Shown piece after piece: positions 24,216 through 36,230 of a DNA stretch of 64,000 bases (the first letter of the stretch is position 1; every line of letters starts with the position of its first letter). Origin of the DNA: Bolinopsis microptera. Taxonomy: Eukaryota; Ctenophora; Tentaculata; Lobata; Bolinopsidae. The notes under the pieces were generated by a model, which saw only the letters and a list, made by a program, of their open reading frames with translations, made no database searches and had not been told where the DNA came from. The position numbers and the translations under genes were made by a program. The stretch lies in NCBI RefSeq assembly GCF_026151205.1, contig NC_087084.1:10629453-10693452 (forward strand), written 5' to 3'.

Positions 24216-27200
24216 CGCTGTTATCTCCCGTGATAAAAACTTTCAGAAACTCTCGTTTAGAAATTAGTCCATCTTTGTCCCTGTCCAGATTATCCAGTAT
24301 TGAGTCAAGTTCCTCCTCCGATATCCTCAAACCTGGAAGTTGATATAATGAAATCAACAGTAAAATTAACTTATGATATTGTATTGTATCTAATCCTGCA
24401 CCTTTTCCTCCTCTACCTAGACATGCAACCTGCAACCCGAAGGTGATTGCAGCCCTTAGGGAAGACTATAAGGTCTTCATGCTTCTGTAATTAAATTATA
24501 AATAATGATAACTTGTAAACCCCAGAAGTTTGCAGTACTGTCATGAATCGATATACTTACTGAGCTTGCAGTGTCATTTGGCCATGAGAAAAGCTGGGAT
24601 TGACCGTAAAATTGTATAGAAATAAATGCCCTTCATAACATTTATTCCTCTGAATTGAAAAATGACGTGGGTGCAAAACTAAGTATGAATCAGTATGAAT
24701 CGTGGTGTGAAGATTAGGTACACCTCTGTGTAAAAAGATGCAGGTTAGGAAGTTTAAACATAAAATTAACTAATGATTTAATGAGGTGAATTGTAGAAAC
24801 AGGTAATTTAGTTAAGTGCCAGGTCTTCCGGTATATAATTATAATTATAGGGAGGGGTAGTTTTGGAACACTATAGAAATCTAGTGTTATCCTAATACCT
24901 TTGTTCACACTAATTCATGGATTGATATAACTATACTCATTACTCATATATATGATATAGTTATACTATAACTGCCGATATTATTAATTATATAATTATA
25001 AATATATATATTTACTCATACTTGAATATTTACTTATACTGAAGAGTGTATTCTTGAACTCCACTCTGCTCAGATGACCACTGTTATTTCTGTCAAATAC
25101 CCTGAAAATAAAATAATCAGTGAAGTTAATCGTGAAATATATTGTCTGCAATCTGCATGCTGCAAAACTACAGATAGTAGATAATAGTGATCGTAAAAGA
25201 TAATAAATTAATGAAAGAAAAAAAAAATCATTACAATAGTAACCGATAGAAATTAGTATGAATTGATTAAGGATTGGGTAATGGGTTAGGGTTGGGATCA
25301 GATTAGAGGGTTAGTGTTTCGAATAGTCGTTCAGGGCCAGCTAGAGAACGGGTTGAAAAAGTCACGTGACAGTCGAGTGATTAATCATCCTTAATTCCCA
25401 CTTCTGAGAAGATGGTACGTAAACCCCCTCAGAGTCCGTGTTGACGGATAATACTATTGTCATTGATACAGTCTAAGTTTCTTCGAAATTGAAAATTACC
25501 CGCGGCAAAATGCTGCGAAGAGGCGTGCCGGGTCAGTCCATTAACAATCATGAACAAGATCTGTGACTCGTCAAAATTTTGATCACATCCTAACTTCTCG
25601 AGATCACGTTTCACACGAATCTCAGACAATAAATACAAGTTGTCGAGTTAATCAAATGTGATGCGTAAAAAATTAACCTGAAGACGGACTCGAACTGTTC
25701 TTTAGGAGTTATAAAAGGATTGTGCTGGCGGGACATTAGTTTTACAAATTCACAGAAACTAAGCACACCGTCATTGTTCATGTCCACTGAGTTAATCATT
25801 TCTACTACCTCCTTCTCTGAGGGACGCAGCCCCACCTGCAGGATAATGTACCGTTATACCTTGAAAAACCCATTTGTCACTTGAATGAACAAAGTTATTG
25901 TTAACATAACATTAACAACCCACCCCCCATTCCTCAAGGTTACTGGTAAAATATAAAATAAATCTATTCGATAATATCACGTGGTGTCACGTGGTGTAAC
26001 GTACCCTTTCCAACAAATCACACAGTTCGTCTACGCAGATCACACCATCCTTGTTAACATCGTAGTTCTTGAATGCTAACTCGTACTCCTAGGATCAAGG
26101 ATGATGAGTTTAAGTTACCATGGTAACACACGTGTTATCATCAATGTCACGTGACAACGTTACCGTTATGTTTGCCAAAAATAAGCAAGAGATTAACATG
26201 ATCAGCAAGTACTGTTTACCGTGGATCGAGTGTAAGCTGATTGGCTCAACATTTTACCTGGATCTCCTCAAAAGAGAGGGTAACTGGATACAAAGGTCAC
26301 CACGTGGCATGACGTCACACCATGTGGCATGACGTCAAACCACGTAACACGTTACTTGGATCTCCTCAAAAGAGAGGGTTACTGGATACAGAGGTCACCA
26401 CGTGGCATGACGTCACACCACGTAACACGTTACCTGGATCTCCTCAAAAGAGAGGGTTACTGGATACAGAGGTCACCACGTGGCATGACGTCACACCATG
26501 TGGCATGACGTCACACCACGTAACACGTTACTTGGATCTCCTCAAAAGAGAGGGTTACTGGATACAGAGGTCACCACGTGGCATGACGTCACACCACGTA
26601 ACACGTTACCTGGATCTCCTCAAAAGAGAGGGTTACTGGATACAGAGGTCACCACGTGGCATGACGTCACACCACGTAACACGTTACCTGGATCTCCTCA
26701 AAAGAGAGGGTTACTGGATACAGAGGTCACCACGTGGCATGACGTCACACCACGTAACACGTTACCTGGATCTCCTCAAAAGAGAGGGTTACTGGATACA
26801 AAGGTCACCACGTGACATGACGTCACACCATGTGGCATGACGTCACACCACGTAACACGTTACCTGGATCTCCTCAAAAGAGAGGGTTACTGGATACAAA
26901 GGTCACCACGTGGCATGACGTCACACCACGTGGCATGACGTCACACCACGCAACACGTTACCTGGATCTCCTCAAAAGAGAGGGTGACAGGATACAAAGG
27001 TCACCACGTGACATGACGTCACACCATGTGGCATGGCGTCACAGCACGTGGCATGACGTCACAACACGTAACACGTTACCTGGATCTCCTCAAAAGAGAG
27101 GGTAACAGGATACAAGGGTCGGTCACGTGGCATGACGTCACACCACGTGGCATGACGTCACACCACGTGGCATGACGTCACACCACGTAACACGTTACCT

Positions 27201-28350
27201 GGATCTCCTCAAAAGAGAGGGTAACAGGATACAAGGGTCGGTCACGTGACAGAAACCCGTACGGTTTGTGCTTGTAGGTAAACGCGTGGTTGTACTTTGA
27301 GTGGTCTATTGCAGCCTGAAATAAAACATAAAATAACTTATTAGTTCACCTAACCATGTGCTTTCGCGCCACTGCGGGCGCGCTTGTTTCACAACTACTG
27401 CAATTGCGCAAGGGCTCTGGATAGAGCATGAGCAAACTTATTAGCATGATGAGTTAAAACGAGTGACATTAGTTATATCTGAGATTCTGTGATTAAATAT
27501 ATTTCGTTGATTGCAATAACAAATAATGTTATGATTAAATATTTTACTGTAACTTTGTCTTTATTGTATTTTAGTATTATTAATACGTAATGGGATGGAA
27601 TGCAGCCCTGGCTCCATAATATGAAGGACTTGTTTCAATTCTAGATGAAAAGCTCGAATATTGAGTTTTTAGTTTTAGTTTAGTTTTAATCTTGTCGACT
27701 GCTGTTATTTTACGAACTATAAGTTTATTTATGTTGTACCTAATGTAGGAATTAGAAAGAATTTGTTTAAAAGGTGGTGATGATGTTTATGTCATTATTC
27801 TTGATTTGATTTGCGATCGATTTTTATTCCAGATATTTGAAAACATCAACGGTCACGCCTACCTGCGAATTCTCTGATACTCCTGAAAGTTGGCACAGAC
27901 CTTTGTACTTGGGTACCTCAGGCTCAAATGTTTAAAAGAAATTGAAGCCGTTTTGTAACGCAGACCTTCCTAAATGTTTTTTTTTTCTCCTGGATAATGA
28001 GGCTTTTGCATCATTGGGCATTTATGGGCCCTTGGTCCCCTCTCGTTTTTCGATAGTTGAAAACATTAGTGACGTGAGTAATATACCTGACACCTGTTAT
28101 GCAAAGTTTTAGGAGTATCTGAATATTTGCAGGTAGATTTGTATAAATTACTGAACCTGACCACTGATACACATTATGTACCACAATGTTATAAACCATG
28201 CGACATCACACAGCAGTCAGCACATGACGTCACACCACGTTACATGACGTCACACCATGTGACCTCACTTACCACGATATGATTGCGCTGTCCCCCACTG
28301 GATTGGCTGGACTTCTTCTTATTTGATGGTGCGGATATAAGAGAGACCAT
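24211..28350 (-). CDS. Calmodulin-like protein with four canonical EF-hands (6 exons, 206 aa)
   Basis: Exons in transcript order on the minus strand: 28350-28273, 27315-27199, 26088-26005, 25835-25678, 25101-25040, 24332-24211. They total 621 nt with consistent phases and GT-AG junctions. The order is an N-terminal Ser/Lys/Gln-rich extension (~1-26), a linker, then LSFEEIQ/EYELAFKNYD, which aligns with the start of calmodulin. Ca-binding loops: DVNKDGVICVDE, DMNNDGVLSFCE, DRNNSGHLSRVE, DRDKDGLISKRE. Each has acidic or Asn ligands at positions 1, 3 and 5, Gly at 6 and Glu at 12, so all four should bind calcium. FRVFD before EF3 is calmodulin-like. It has about 57 residues more than calmodulin (149), mostly at the N-terminus. 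Probably a cytosolic calcium sensor; the partner is unknown. The gene is convergent with the SH2/WWE gene. Confidence 0.85.
26260..27225 (-). repeat. Nested minisatellite carrying the exon 2 splice donor of the EF-hand gene
   Basis: GGATCTCCTCAAAAGAGAGG recurs at 26260, 26358, 26436, 26534, 26612, 26690, 26768, 26866, 26964, 27082 and 27201. The spacing is 78, 98 or about 118 bp, that is 78 plus 0, 1 or 2 copies of a 20-bp TGACGTCA/CACGTG submodule. Read on the minus strand each unit contains CTCTCTTTTGAGGAGATCCA, which codes for the end of exon 2 (LSFEEIQ), followed by GTAACG. Only the rightmost unit (near 27199) is joined to the rest of exon 2. The plus-strand 172-, 105- and 91-aa ORFs here are artefacts. 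Confidence 0.93.
27481..27660 (+). mobile_element. Penelope-like element 3' end remnant
   Basis: Sequence starting GAGATTCTGTGATTAAAT and containing GTAATGGGATGGAA resembles the 3' flank of the Penelope element ORF at 48821-49015 in word order and spacing. No coding part is attached. It lies in intron 1 of the EF-hand gene; its distal part is also present in the downstream duplicate at 31888-31975. Confidence 0.6.
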
Positions 28351-30045
28351 GAGTTACATTAGGACCACATTGTCATCAGTTGCTCTATCAGTCAGTAACT
28401 TTGTTGTAATGCATTCTATGCAGAAAATCAGGCAAATTATTTGTTTATTCGAGTTTAAATTTATTTATAATTTTCATAGAGCATCTTGAATCATCATCTT
28501 TTATTTCGTCTTATACTTCTTCACCCAAAATCAACAAGCAAATCTACTTACTAAAACACATAACAGGATCCCACAAAAAATAAAATAAGAAATTACCTTA
28601 TAGAACACTGAAAATTACCATCCATGCCACTTAAAAACCACTTAAATTTCAAATTAACTGAGTAAAATGGACGGAACTGACGGAAAATACCACGTTCTAA
28701 GCTTTGGAAAATCAGAAACACAAAAGCACATACTGCAACACAGAAATAAACTACGAGGCTACGATCTCTCGATAATTTGTTTGGTATTGACTATTGACGT
28801 TACATATTTTTATTTCCGACCTTAAAGCTGGCTAAAGCAACCATTAAATTGACATTTCGCAAGATAACATCTTCCATCTTATATCATTAGATTGTATTTA
28901 GGATATAGTGAATATATCACTCTGTTTTTAACATTCCAGTACATTGTGCAAAACTTGGGGTGGATTCGAAATTGGAAGTATATGTAGGACACGTAGTAGG
29001 GGTCGATATTAGAAGAGTGAAAAGTGAAAACTGCGCTATACAATTCAACTTTGGGGCAAACTTTGTCACACGAATGTCGCAGTAAAATTTAATGCAAGTA
29101 CCACTACTTTGATGTCGACCCAAATTATAACTAAATAATCTCGCACAATTGTAACTGCAGTTTTACAGAACTCTAAATGCTTAACAAATGGCCCTTCGCT
29201 GCAGGTTATGCCGTACCCTAACACTCAGATGAATTATAATTTCCCCACAGATTGAGACAGTTTCTATAACCAACAATAACCAATTCTTCAAAATGCCCTA
29301 TTAAGTATTACTATTCATCTTCTTTTTCAGTGACAGTAACCTCGCTAAACTGAAACTTCACAGCTAACTAGAAACACGCACTAGAAAAGGCCGAACCTAA
29401 ACGATAATAACACAACAGCTGAAACTACACAAAACTAAAGTTCAACCAAAAAGCACTGGTGAAAAAGTGTTTATTACTTGCAACCTTTACTTCCACTGCA
29501 CATACTAGTAATCTAAAAACTCCACGTGCGTTAACATTACATTATGATTTTACACTGCTACCGAGTATCATAGTTGTGTGCCATCTACTCATAAATACAA
29601 AACCGTGTAAACAATATGATTATCATGCTAGGGTGGAAAGGGATTTGGAAGTACTTTAGGAAGGAGGGGAAGAGGAGGAGGACGGAGTTGGGAGGGAAGG
29701 GAGCGAGGTTGGGGGAGTCTGTAATATATTTTTTATTCTCACTGCATCTTTTTATAACACGCCAAATTACATATGGGCCCAAAACAGGTCGGACTAAACA
29801 TTTTATGATTCTATGCTGCTCTAAGTCACGTGGACACCTTACTTCCTATTGCATATCTGATACTAAAAACTGATTGGGGTGAATAGAAAATTGTTCGAGG
29901 TTTTATCTCTGTAGAGAAGCGTATTAGCTTAAGAGTGCACTGTTGTTTTTGTTTTGTATGGTTTACATCTTACAGAATTGATTTGCTATATTTTCAATCA
30001 GATTTTGCAAATACAACACAAATTACTATCGTCAAATCAAACTCA
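27575..30045. repeat. Segmental duplication, copy 1 (~2.5 kb)
   Basis: Direct duplicate of 31888-34524, starting at TATTATTAATACGTAATGGG in both copies. It holds a Penelope 3' remnant, coding exon 1 of the EF-hand gene and upstream DNA. The first 1.5 kb is nearly identical to copy 2. From about 29200 onward copy 1 lacks many single bases and short words found in copy 2. Confidence 0.9.
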
Positions 30046-30155
30046 ACATAACTATTTTTTATTCCTGTCATCTTTGACATCAAATTAGAATGTTTTGAAC
30101 TAAAAATAAATCTGCTGAACGACTTCCGATGAGTCTTAATGCCTGAAAAACTCCT

Positions 30156-30213
30156 GCCGGAGGCGGCGGCCTTAGGCCGCCGCCTCCGGCCGGAGTGCAC
30201 GCTTCGCGTGCAC
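30156..30213. repeat. Twin GC-rich perfect hairpins
   Basis: Positions 30156-30190 form an inverted repeat with 17-bp arms (left arm GCCGGAGGCGGCGGCCT) and a 1-nt loop. Positions 30195-30213 form GTGCACGC - TTC - GCGTGCAC. Both are perfect and stand out as a GC island in AT-rich DNA. Function is unknown. Confidence 0.9.
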
Positions 30214-31360
30214 GAAAGAGGCTTGTAACGTGTACCAAAGGGGGTATAATAGTATTAGTAAAGGGGGTATAATAGTAAATGGGGTACATAGTATACCCAC
30301 AATAAATGCAACGGTCGTGCTTGCCAGCACTGCAGATTCAGGGATAGACGCTTTGCCAGTCAATTGTAGCCTGTATTTAATTGTCCATAGATTCAAAAGT
30401 ATAAAAGATACAGCCATTTCCGACCACAGGTCTTGAAAATAATTGTTTACACTTTAGTTTACATTGTATAAACAAATTATTTGACGTCATGAACACCCCT
30501 TGATGACGTCATCAAGTTAACCGTTTTTAAAACTTGATTTTTGACAAAGTAATAACTTTTAAAAATGATTTTACACCATTAAAAAGTAATTGTATTCAAA
30601 ATCTGAGGAAATTATTATCTTAGATAATTGTTCAAGCATTCTGAAAATTTACCGGAAAGTTTTTCTAGCTTGCTCCTTCATAAAGATATTCGTCATTGAA
30701 GTTTGTGCTTTTTTGAAGAATTATCTTATAAAAACGTCAATTTTGCGATTTAGTATTCTCTGGTGTTGGGCCATGCCTTGGGTTGTGGAGCTCAGTTCTG
30801 CTTCCTATAGGTATTAATTGTGCATTAGGCTAGTTTTAAAGTTAAAAATCGAAAAGTTGCACACGTGGGGACACGCCCAAATTGATAGAAAATTGCTAAA
30901 ATCACTGAAAATTGCTGTTTTCGTCATTTTCTGTCAACTTTAGAGTGCCGTTGTGATTACAGTTCTTCTTGAAATACTTTGAAACTTTGCATGCTTATCA
31001 AGTTATATATAATAGAATTACATGCAAAAATTTACGGCGATTCAATATTGGATGCGCACGCAACGTCCGCTCAAAGTTTGCACGTGCGAAAGGTGAGAAT
31101 TTTGCTCATTCGTGATTTCCAACAAATTCTGCTTTGCCACGACAGTTTAATGTCATTATCAATGAATTTAATGCCAACTTGAATGAGTATTAAGTGGCAT
31201 ATTCAGTCAGTGATCGACCGATATGCTTACCTAAACACAAGGAAATGTTTTTAAAGGAAAAATTTCGAAATTGTTGAAACTTCCTCCTTATTAATGAAGA
31301 TATCAGTTTAAATTTCGACTTTATAAAGTACCCTGACATTATAATCAAAAAGAGATGATA
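30214..31360. other. Intergenic DNA, no gene recognised
   Basis: Contains two copies of AAAGGGGGTATAATAGTA near 30237-30275. There is no frame with coding character. GTCGTGCTTGCCAGCAC at 30314 recurs inverted at about 44117. Confidence 0.5.
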
Positions 31361-31877
31361 TTTGACCAAAACCCATAATCATGGGTAGAGTGGACCGCTG
31401 CCAGTGTCTCTCTTTCCCAAACAAAAGGAAATGATATTAATTTGATTGACCGATTTGACCGTTCTCAAATGCAAAATGATACCGAGAATGAAATCGGTCG
31501 CTCGCTTTTCCCATTCATTTACAATTGTAATAGATTAAGAAGAACTACCCAAAGGCAGCTGTACTCGGCAATAAAGATTCAATAAACTTCAGCTAATTCA
31601 ATAAGTAATAACTACCACCCTTACCCCGAAATACTAGGTATCGACCCGAACGCAACCCAAAGAGATTTTTACAGCATCTGATTGATGTACCTAATCAATC
31701 GAAACTTATTATAATTCGTAAGCCGTGAATGAATGGAAAAAGCGAGCGACCGATTTCATTCTCGGTATCATTTTGCATTTGAGAACGGTCAATCAAATTA
31801 ATATCATTTCCTTTTGTTTGGGAAAGAGAGAGACTGGCAGCGGTCCACTCTACCCATGATTATGGGTTTTGGTCAAA
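31361..31877. mobile_element. Foldback element with ~150-bp inverted arms
   Basis: The left arm (31361-31515) starts TTTGACCAAAACCCATAATC and runs to GCGAGCG-type sequence. The right arm (31728-31877) is its inverse with few differences. The ~210-bp centre is non-coding. A third, diverged arm copy lies at 44227-44366, so it is a dispersed family. The right end abuts segmental-duplication copy 2. Confidence 0.85.
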
Positions 31878-32593
31878 TTAATAATACTATTATTAATACG
31901 TAATGGGATGGAAGTGCCCTGGCTCCATAATATGAAGGACTTGTTTCTATTCTAAATGAAAAACTCGAATATTGAGTTTTTAGTTCTAGTTTAGTTTTAA
32001 TCTTGTCGACTGCTGTTTATTTTACGAACTATAAGTTTATTTATGTTGTACCTAATTTATAAGGAATTAGAAAGAATTTGTTTAAAAGGTGGTGATGATG
32101 TTTATGTCATTATTCTTGATTTGATTTGCGATCGATTTTTACTCCAGGTATTTGAAAACATCAACGGTCACGCCTACCTGCGAATTCTCTGATACTCCTG
32201 AAAGTTGGCACAGACCTTTGTACTTGGGTACGGGGTACCTCAGGCTCAAATGTTTAAAAGCAATTGAAGCCGTTTTGTAACGCAGACCTTCCTAAAAGTT
32301 TGTTTTTCCTGGATAATGAGGCTTTTGCATCATTGGGCGTTTATGGGCCCTTTGTCCCCTCTCATTTTTCGATAGTTGAAAACATTAGTGACGTGAGTAA
32401 TATACCTGACACCTGTTTAATGCAAAGTTTTAGGAGTATCTGAATATTTGCAGGTAGATTTGTATAAATTACTGAACCTGACCACTGATACATATTATGT
32501 ACCACAATGTTATAAACCATGCGACATCACACAGCAGTCAGCACATGACGTCACCCCACGTGACATGACGTCACACCACGTTACCTCACTTAC

Positions 32594-32671
32594 CACAATA
32601 TGATTGCGCTGTCCCCCACTAGATTGGCTGGACTTCTTCTTATTGGATGGTGCGGATATAAGAGAGACCAT
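32594..32671 (-). CDS. Duplicate first coding exon of the EF-hand gene (possible alternative first exon)
   Basis: A 78-nt exon from ATG to a GTAAGT donor encodes the same 26 residues as 28273-28350. Only three nucleotides differ between the copies, and all three changes are synonymous (Ser, Ser and Ile codons). It is upstream of and on the same strand as the gene, with the same phase 0 donor, so it could splice directly to exon 2. No copies of exons 2-6 were seen beside it. Whether it is used is unknown. Confidence 0.55.
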
Positions 32672-34020
32672 GAGTGACATTAGGACCACATTGTCATCAG
32701 TTGCTCTATCAGTCAGTAACTTTGTTGTAATGACATTCTATGCAGAAAATCAGGCAAATTATTTGTTTATTCGAGTTTAAATTTATTTATAATTTTCATA
32801 GAGCATCTTGAATCATCATCTTTTACTTCTTCTTATACTTCTTCACCCAAGATCAACAAGCGAATCTACTTACTAAAACACATAACAGGATCCCACAAAA
32901 AATAAAATAAGAAATTACTTTATAAAACACTGAAAATTACCATCCTTGCCACTTAAAAACCACTTAAATTTCAAATTAACCTGAGTAAAATGGACGGAAC
33001 TGAACGGAAAATACCACGTTATAAGCTTTGGAAAATCAGAAACACAAAAGCACATACTGCAACACAGAAATAAACTACGAGGCTACGATCTCTCGATAAT
33101 TTGTTTGGTATTGACTATTGACGTTACATATTTTTCATTTCCGACCTTAAAGCTGGCTAAAGCAACCATTAAATTGACATTTCGCAAGATAACATCTTCC
33201 ATCTTATATCATTAGATTGTATTTAGGATATAGTGAATATATCACTCTGTTTTTAACATTCCAGTACATTGTGCAAAACTTTGGGGTGGATTCGAAATTT
33301 GGAAGTATATGTAGGACACGTAGTAGGGGTCGATATTAGAAGAGTGAAAAGTGAAAACTACGCTATACAATTACAACTTTGGGGCAGACTTTGTCATACG
33401 AATGTCGCAGTAAAATTTAATGCAAGTACTATTACTTTCGTGTCGACCCAAATCATAACTAAATAATCTCGCACAATTGTAACTGCAGTTTTACAGAACT
33501 CTAAATGCTTAACAAATGCCCTTGCGTTTGCAGGCATCATCCGTACATTAACACTCGGTATTGAATTGGATAATTTCCCGATACGAGATTGGAGACAAGT
33601 TCTATAACCAACCAATCAACCAATTCGATTCAAAGTGCCCTATTAAGTATTACTATTCATCTCTCTTTGTCAGTGACAGTAACCTCGCCTAAACTGAAAC
33701 TTCAGCAGCTGAACTAGAGAAAAAGGCACGCACTAGAAAAAGGGGCACGAACCTAAACTGTATAAACACAACAGCTGAAACTACACAAAAACTAAAGTTC
33801 ACACCGAAAGGAAGCACGTGGCTGAGGAAAGTGTGTTTTATAGCCTGTGGCAACCTTTTACTTCCCACGTGCACACTACTAGTAGATCTAGAAAACTCCA
33901 CGTGCGTATAACAGTTACATTATATCTTTACACGTGCTGACGTGCTACCGAGTATCTAGTTGTAGTGCCATCTTACGTCATAAATACAAAACCGTTTATA
34001 CAAAATATATGATGTGATCA

Positions 34021-34145
34021 TGCTAGAGGGTGGGAGGAGGGAGTGGGAAGTGGGAGGGCTGAGGGGAAGGGAGGGGGAGGGAGGAGGAGGGAGTGGGAGT
34101 TGGGAGGGGAGGGAGGGGGAGGGAGGGGTTGGGAGGAGGTCTGTA
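34021..34145. repeat. G-rich purine tract with G-quadruplex potential
   Basis: About 120 bases almost devoid of C, with more than ten GGG or longer runs separated by one to four bases. The eroded counterpart in copy 1 is at about 29630-29715. Confidence 0.8.
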
Positions 34146-34524
34146 AATATTTTTTATTCTCACTGCATTCTGTTTTCATAACAACGCCCAAATTCACAAT
34201 TATTGGGCCCAAACTGACGAGTGGTCGGACTAACTTTTATTGTAATTTCTTATTGGCTGCTCTAAGTCACGTGAGGAGCACCTTACTTCCTCATTGGCCT
34301 ATATCCTGGATACTAAAAACTGATTGGTGGGTTGGGAATAGTAACAATAATTGGTTCGAGGTTTTGTATGTCTTCTGTAGAGGAAGCAGTATTAGCTTGA
34401 GAGAGTGCAGGCTGTGTGTTTTTTGGTTTGTGTCATGGTTGTACATCTTACAGAGATTGATTTGCTATATTTTCAATACAGATTTTGCAATACAACACAA
34501 AGTTAAGCTATCGTCAGAACTCGG

Positions 34525-36140
34525 AAACATTCAAACAGTTTAGCTACTCTTTTGTTCTTTTTGGCACCCCTTTTGACTTTTTATACCCCAAGTTTTTTCT
34601 GGCAGTTATTATAAAGAGATAAAGGTCCTTAAGTGGCATCCACCACTGATGGCGTCCGTTCTAAAGGACTTTCGGAGACGTTTTCTGCCTCCCCGCAACA
34701 CACAATTTCATGCTTTACTCGGATATGCAATATGCATTATGCATGGCTTATATTCAAACAAAAGATCATCCACAAAACAAACTTACAAATGAATTATATT
34801 TATATGATCATAACTTTAAGTAACCACTTAAACTAAATTATGGGTACAGAAATCACTTTATTTACCAGTCCTAAAATTACGGATCCCTCTTAATTGTATT
34901 CATATTAAGGACGAATACAACAAGAGATAGTCCTAATATTTGATGGAAATGCTAAATAAATGAGCCAATAAGGGAGGCTAAAGCCAATAACAGGAGAAGA
35001 GGGATTGTGGCAGTATTGTGGTAGTTGCAATTATACAGGGCCGGATAGCAGACTGGGAGGTTAATGTGGAGACTAGAGATAACCGCCCCATTATTATATA
35101 CTATAAGTATTGTATAACAATACTATTATATATATATATGAGTATTGCTGAAAGCACAGTGTAAGGCCTACACGGACCGCCTCTAACTAGCCAATCCCTG
35201 TTTACATGCCGTGTAGCAGGGGACTAGAAAGAGCTAAACTAGTAAGCGGGGCATAGCCAATACACTATACTTCCATCATTGAGTATATTACCAACCAACA
35301 GGAAAATTTCCTTGTGTTTGGAATCTACCAAGACGAAAGTTGTACAATCCAGCGAAATTTGATATCTTTATATATATATAATATATACTTTTATTGTTAT
35401 TCTCCCTGTAGACCAATGTCTCGAGACCGTTACTGCTATTAGTGCTTTTAAAGCTTCCACAATTAGATTCAAGAATACTTCAGGTCACAAATATAAGACA
35501 TTACGTCATAAATACGTCATAGATACATTATAAATTAGATTACAACTCTTCGTCATGCTCCATTTCCGTTCAAACCGCAATGAAAATAATTGAACCCAAA
35601 TGACCAAGTAACATGAAAGATATGCTGTCTAAAGAAAAGCTCTCCTGGGCTCTTGAAAAGTCTAAAAATACACTGATACTACTGATCTGCTCCACCCTTC
35701 TCCACAATTATATTTATCTACGTGAAGGGCTAGGATTTCAGGAACCTGCAATGTTAACGGTAATGGGGGTTGGGCTCATTTTTTCTGAGCCAGTGGCTCA
35801 TTTTGTTAATACCGTCTACCAGCCCGGAGGTAGCGAGTCCGGATTTCAGCTGGGTCAAGATTAACCTGGGGATCTCAGGCTTCAGTGCTCATAATGATAA
35901 ACCGAATGAAGATAATATGGTGGAATGATAGGCTGAGCGCCGCCCAGTAAGGTCACAAAGCTGAAGAACAGCCGTTAGTCACTAAACCACAGTGGTCATT
36001 AGACACGAGGGCATAAAAGCATATGTCTAGGGTTGTGCTGCGGTAAAACGTGCGTGTAAGGAACCACACCACAAGGGTAAAGAGGGTCGGTACCTTTACC
36101 ACTAGCTTGCTAGGGTCAACCCACTCATTCATTACCACTG
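34525..36140. other. Intergenic DNA, no gene recognised
   Basis: An 83-codon frame at 35613-35864 contains a hydrophobic stretch (LILLICSTLLHNYIYL) but has no supportable family, splice context or neighbours. It was left unannotated. Confidence 0.45.
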
Positions 36141-36146
36141 AGTGAA

Positions 36147-36230
36147 GGGGACAATGCGCTCACATTGTCCCCTCTGCAAAACAATTATGTGACCTTAGTG
36201 AGCGCTCACTAAGATCACATAATTGTTTTG
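36147..36230. repeat. Adjacent hairpins, one with 27-bp arms
   Basis: Positions 36147-36172 form GGGGACAATG - CGCTCA - CATTGTCCCC. Positions 36177-36230 form a loopless palindrome with 27-bp arms (outer end CAAAACAATTATGTGA, centre GAGCGCTC) and one mismatch. The twin arrangement resembles that at 30156-30213. Confidence 0.9.

Larger units (their letters stand above)
31888..34524. repeat. Segmental duplication, copy 2 (~2.6 kb)
   Basis: Direct duplicate of 27575-30045. It retains more of the distal portion, including a GGGAGG-rich tract (34021-34140) and four ATTGG (inverted CCAAT) boxes at about 34245-34350 that are mostly altered in copy 1. It carries a second intact exon 1 of the EF-hand gene. 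Confidence 0.9.

Noticed and set aside
26322..27105. Plus-strand ORFs of 91-172 aa
   Set aside because: Translations of the nested minisatellite; the coding significance is on the minus strand.
34640..34690. Hammerhead-ribozyme-like sequence (CTGATGG, a GTCC...GGAC stem)
   Set aside because: The core bases CTGATGA and GAAA are not intact, so a functional hammerhead is not supported even though Penelope elements can carry them.
35613..35864. 83-codon ORF with a hydrophobic segment
   Set aside because: No family match, no splice partners and no coding context. A resemblance to transposase 'LHN' motifs was too weak.
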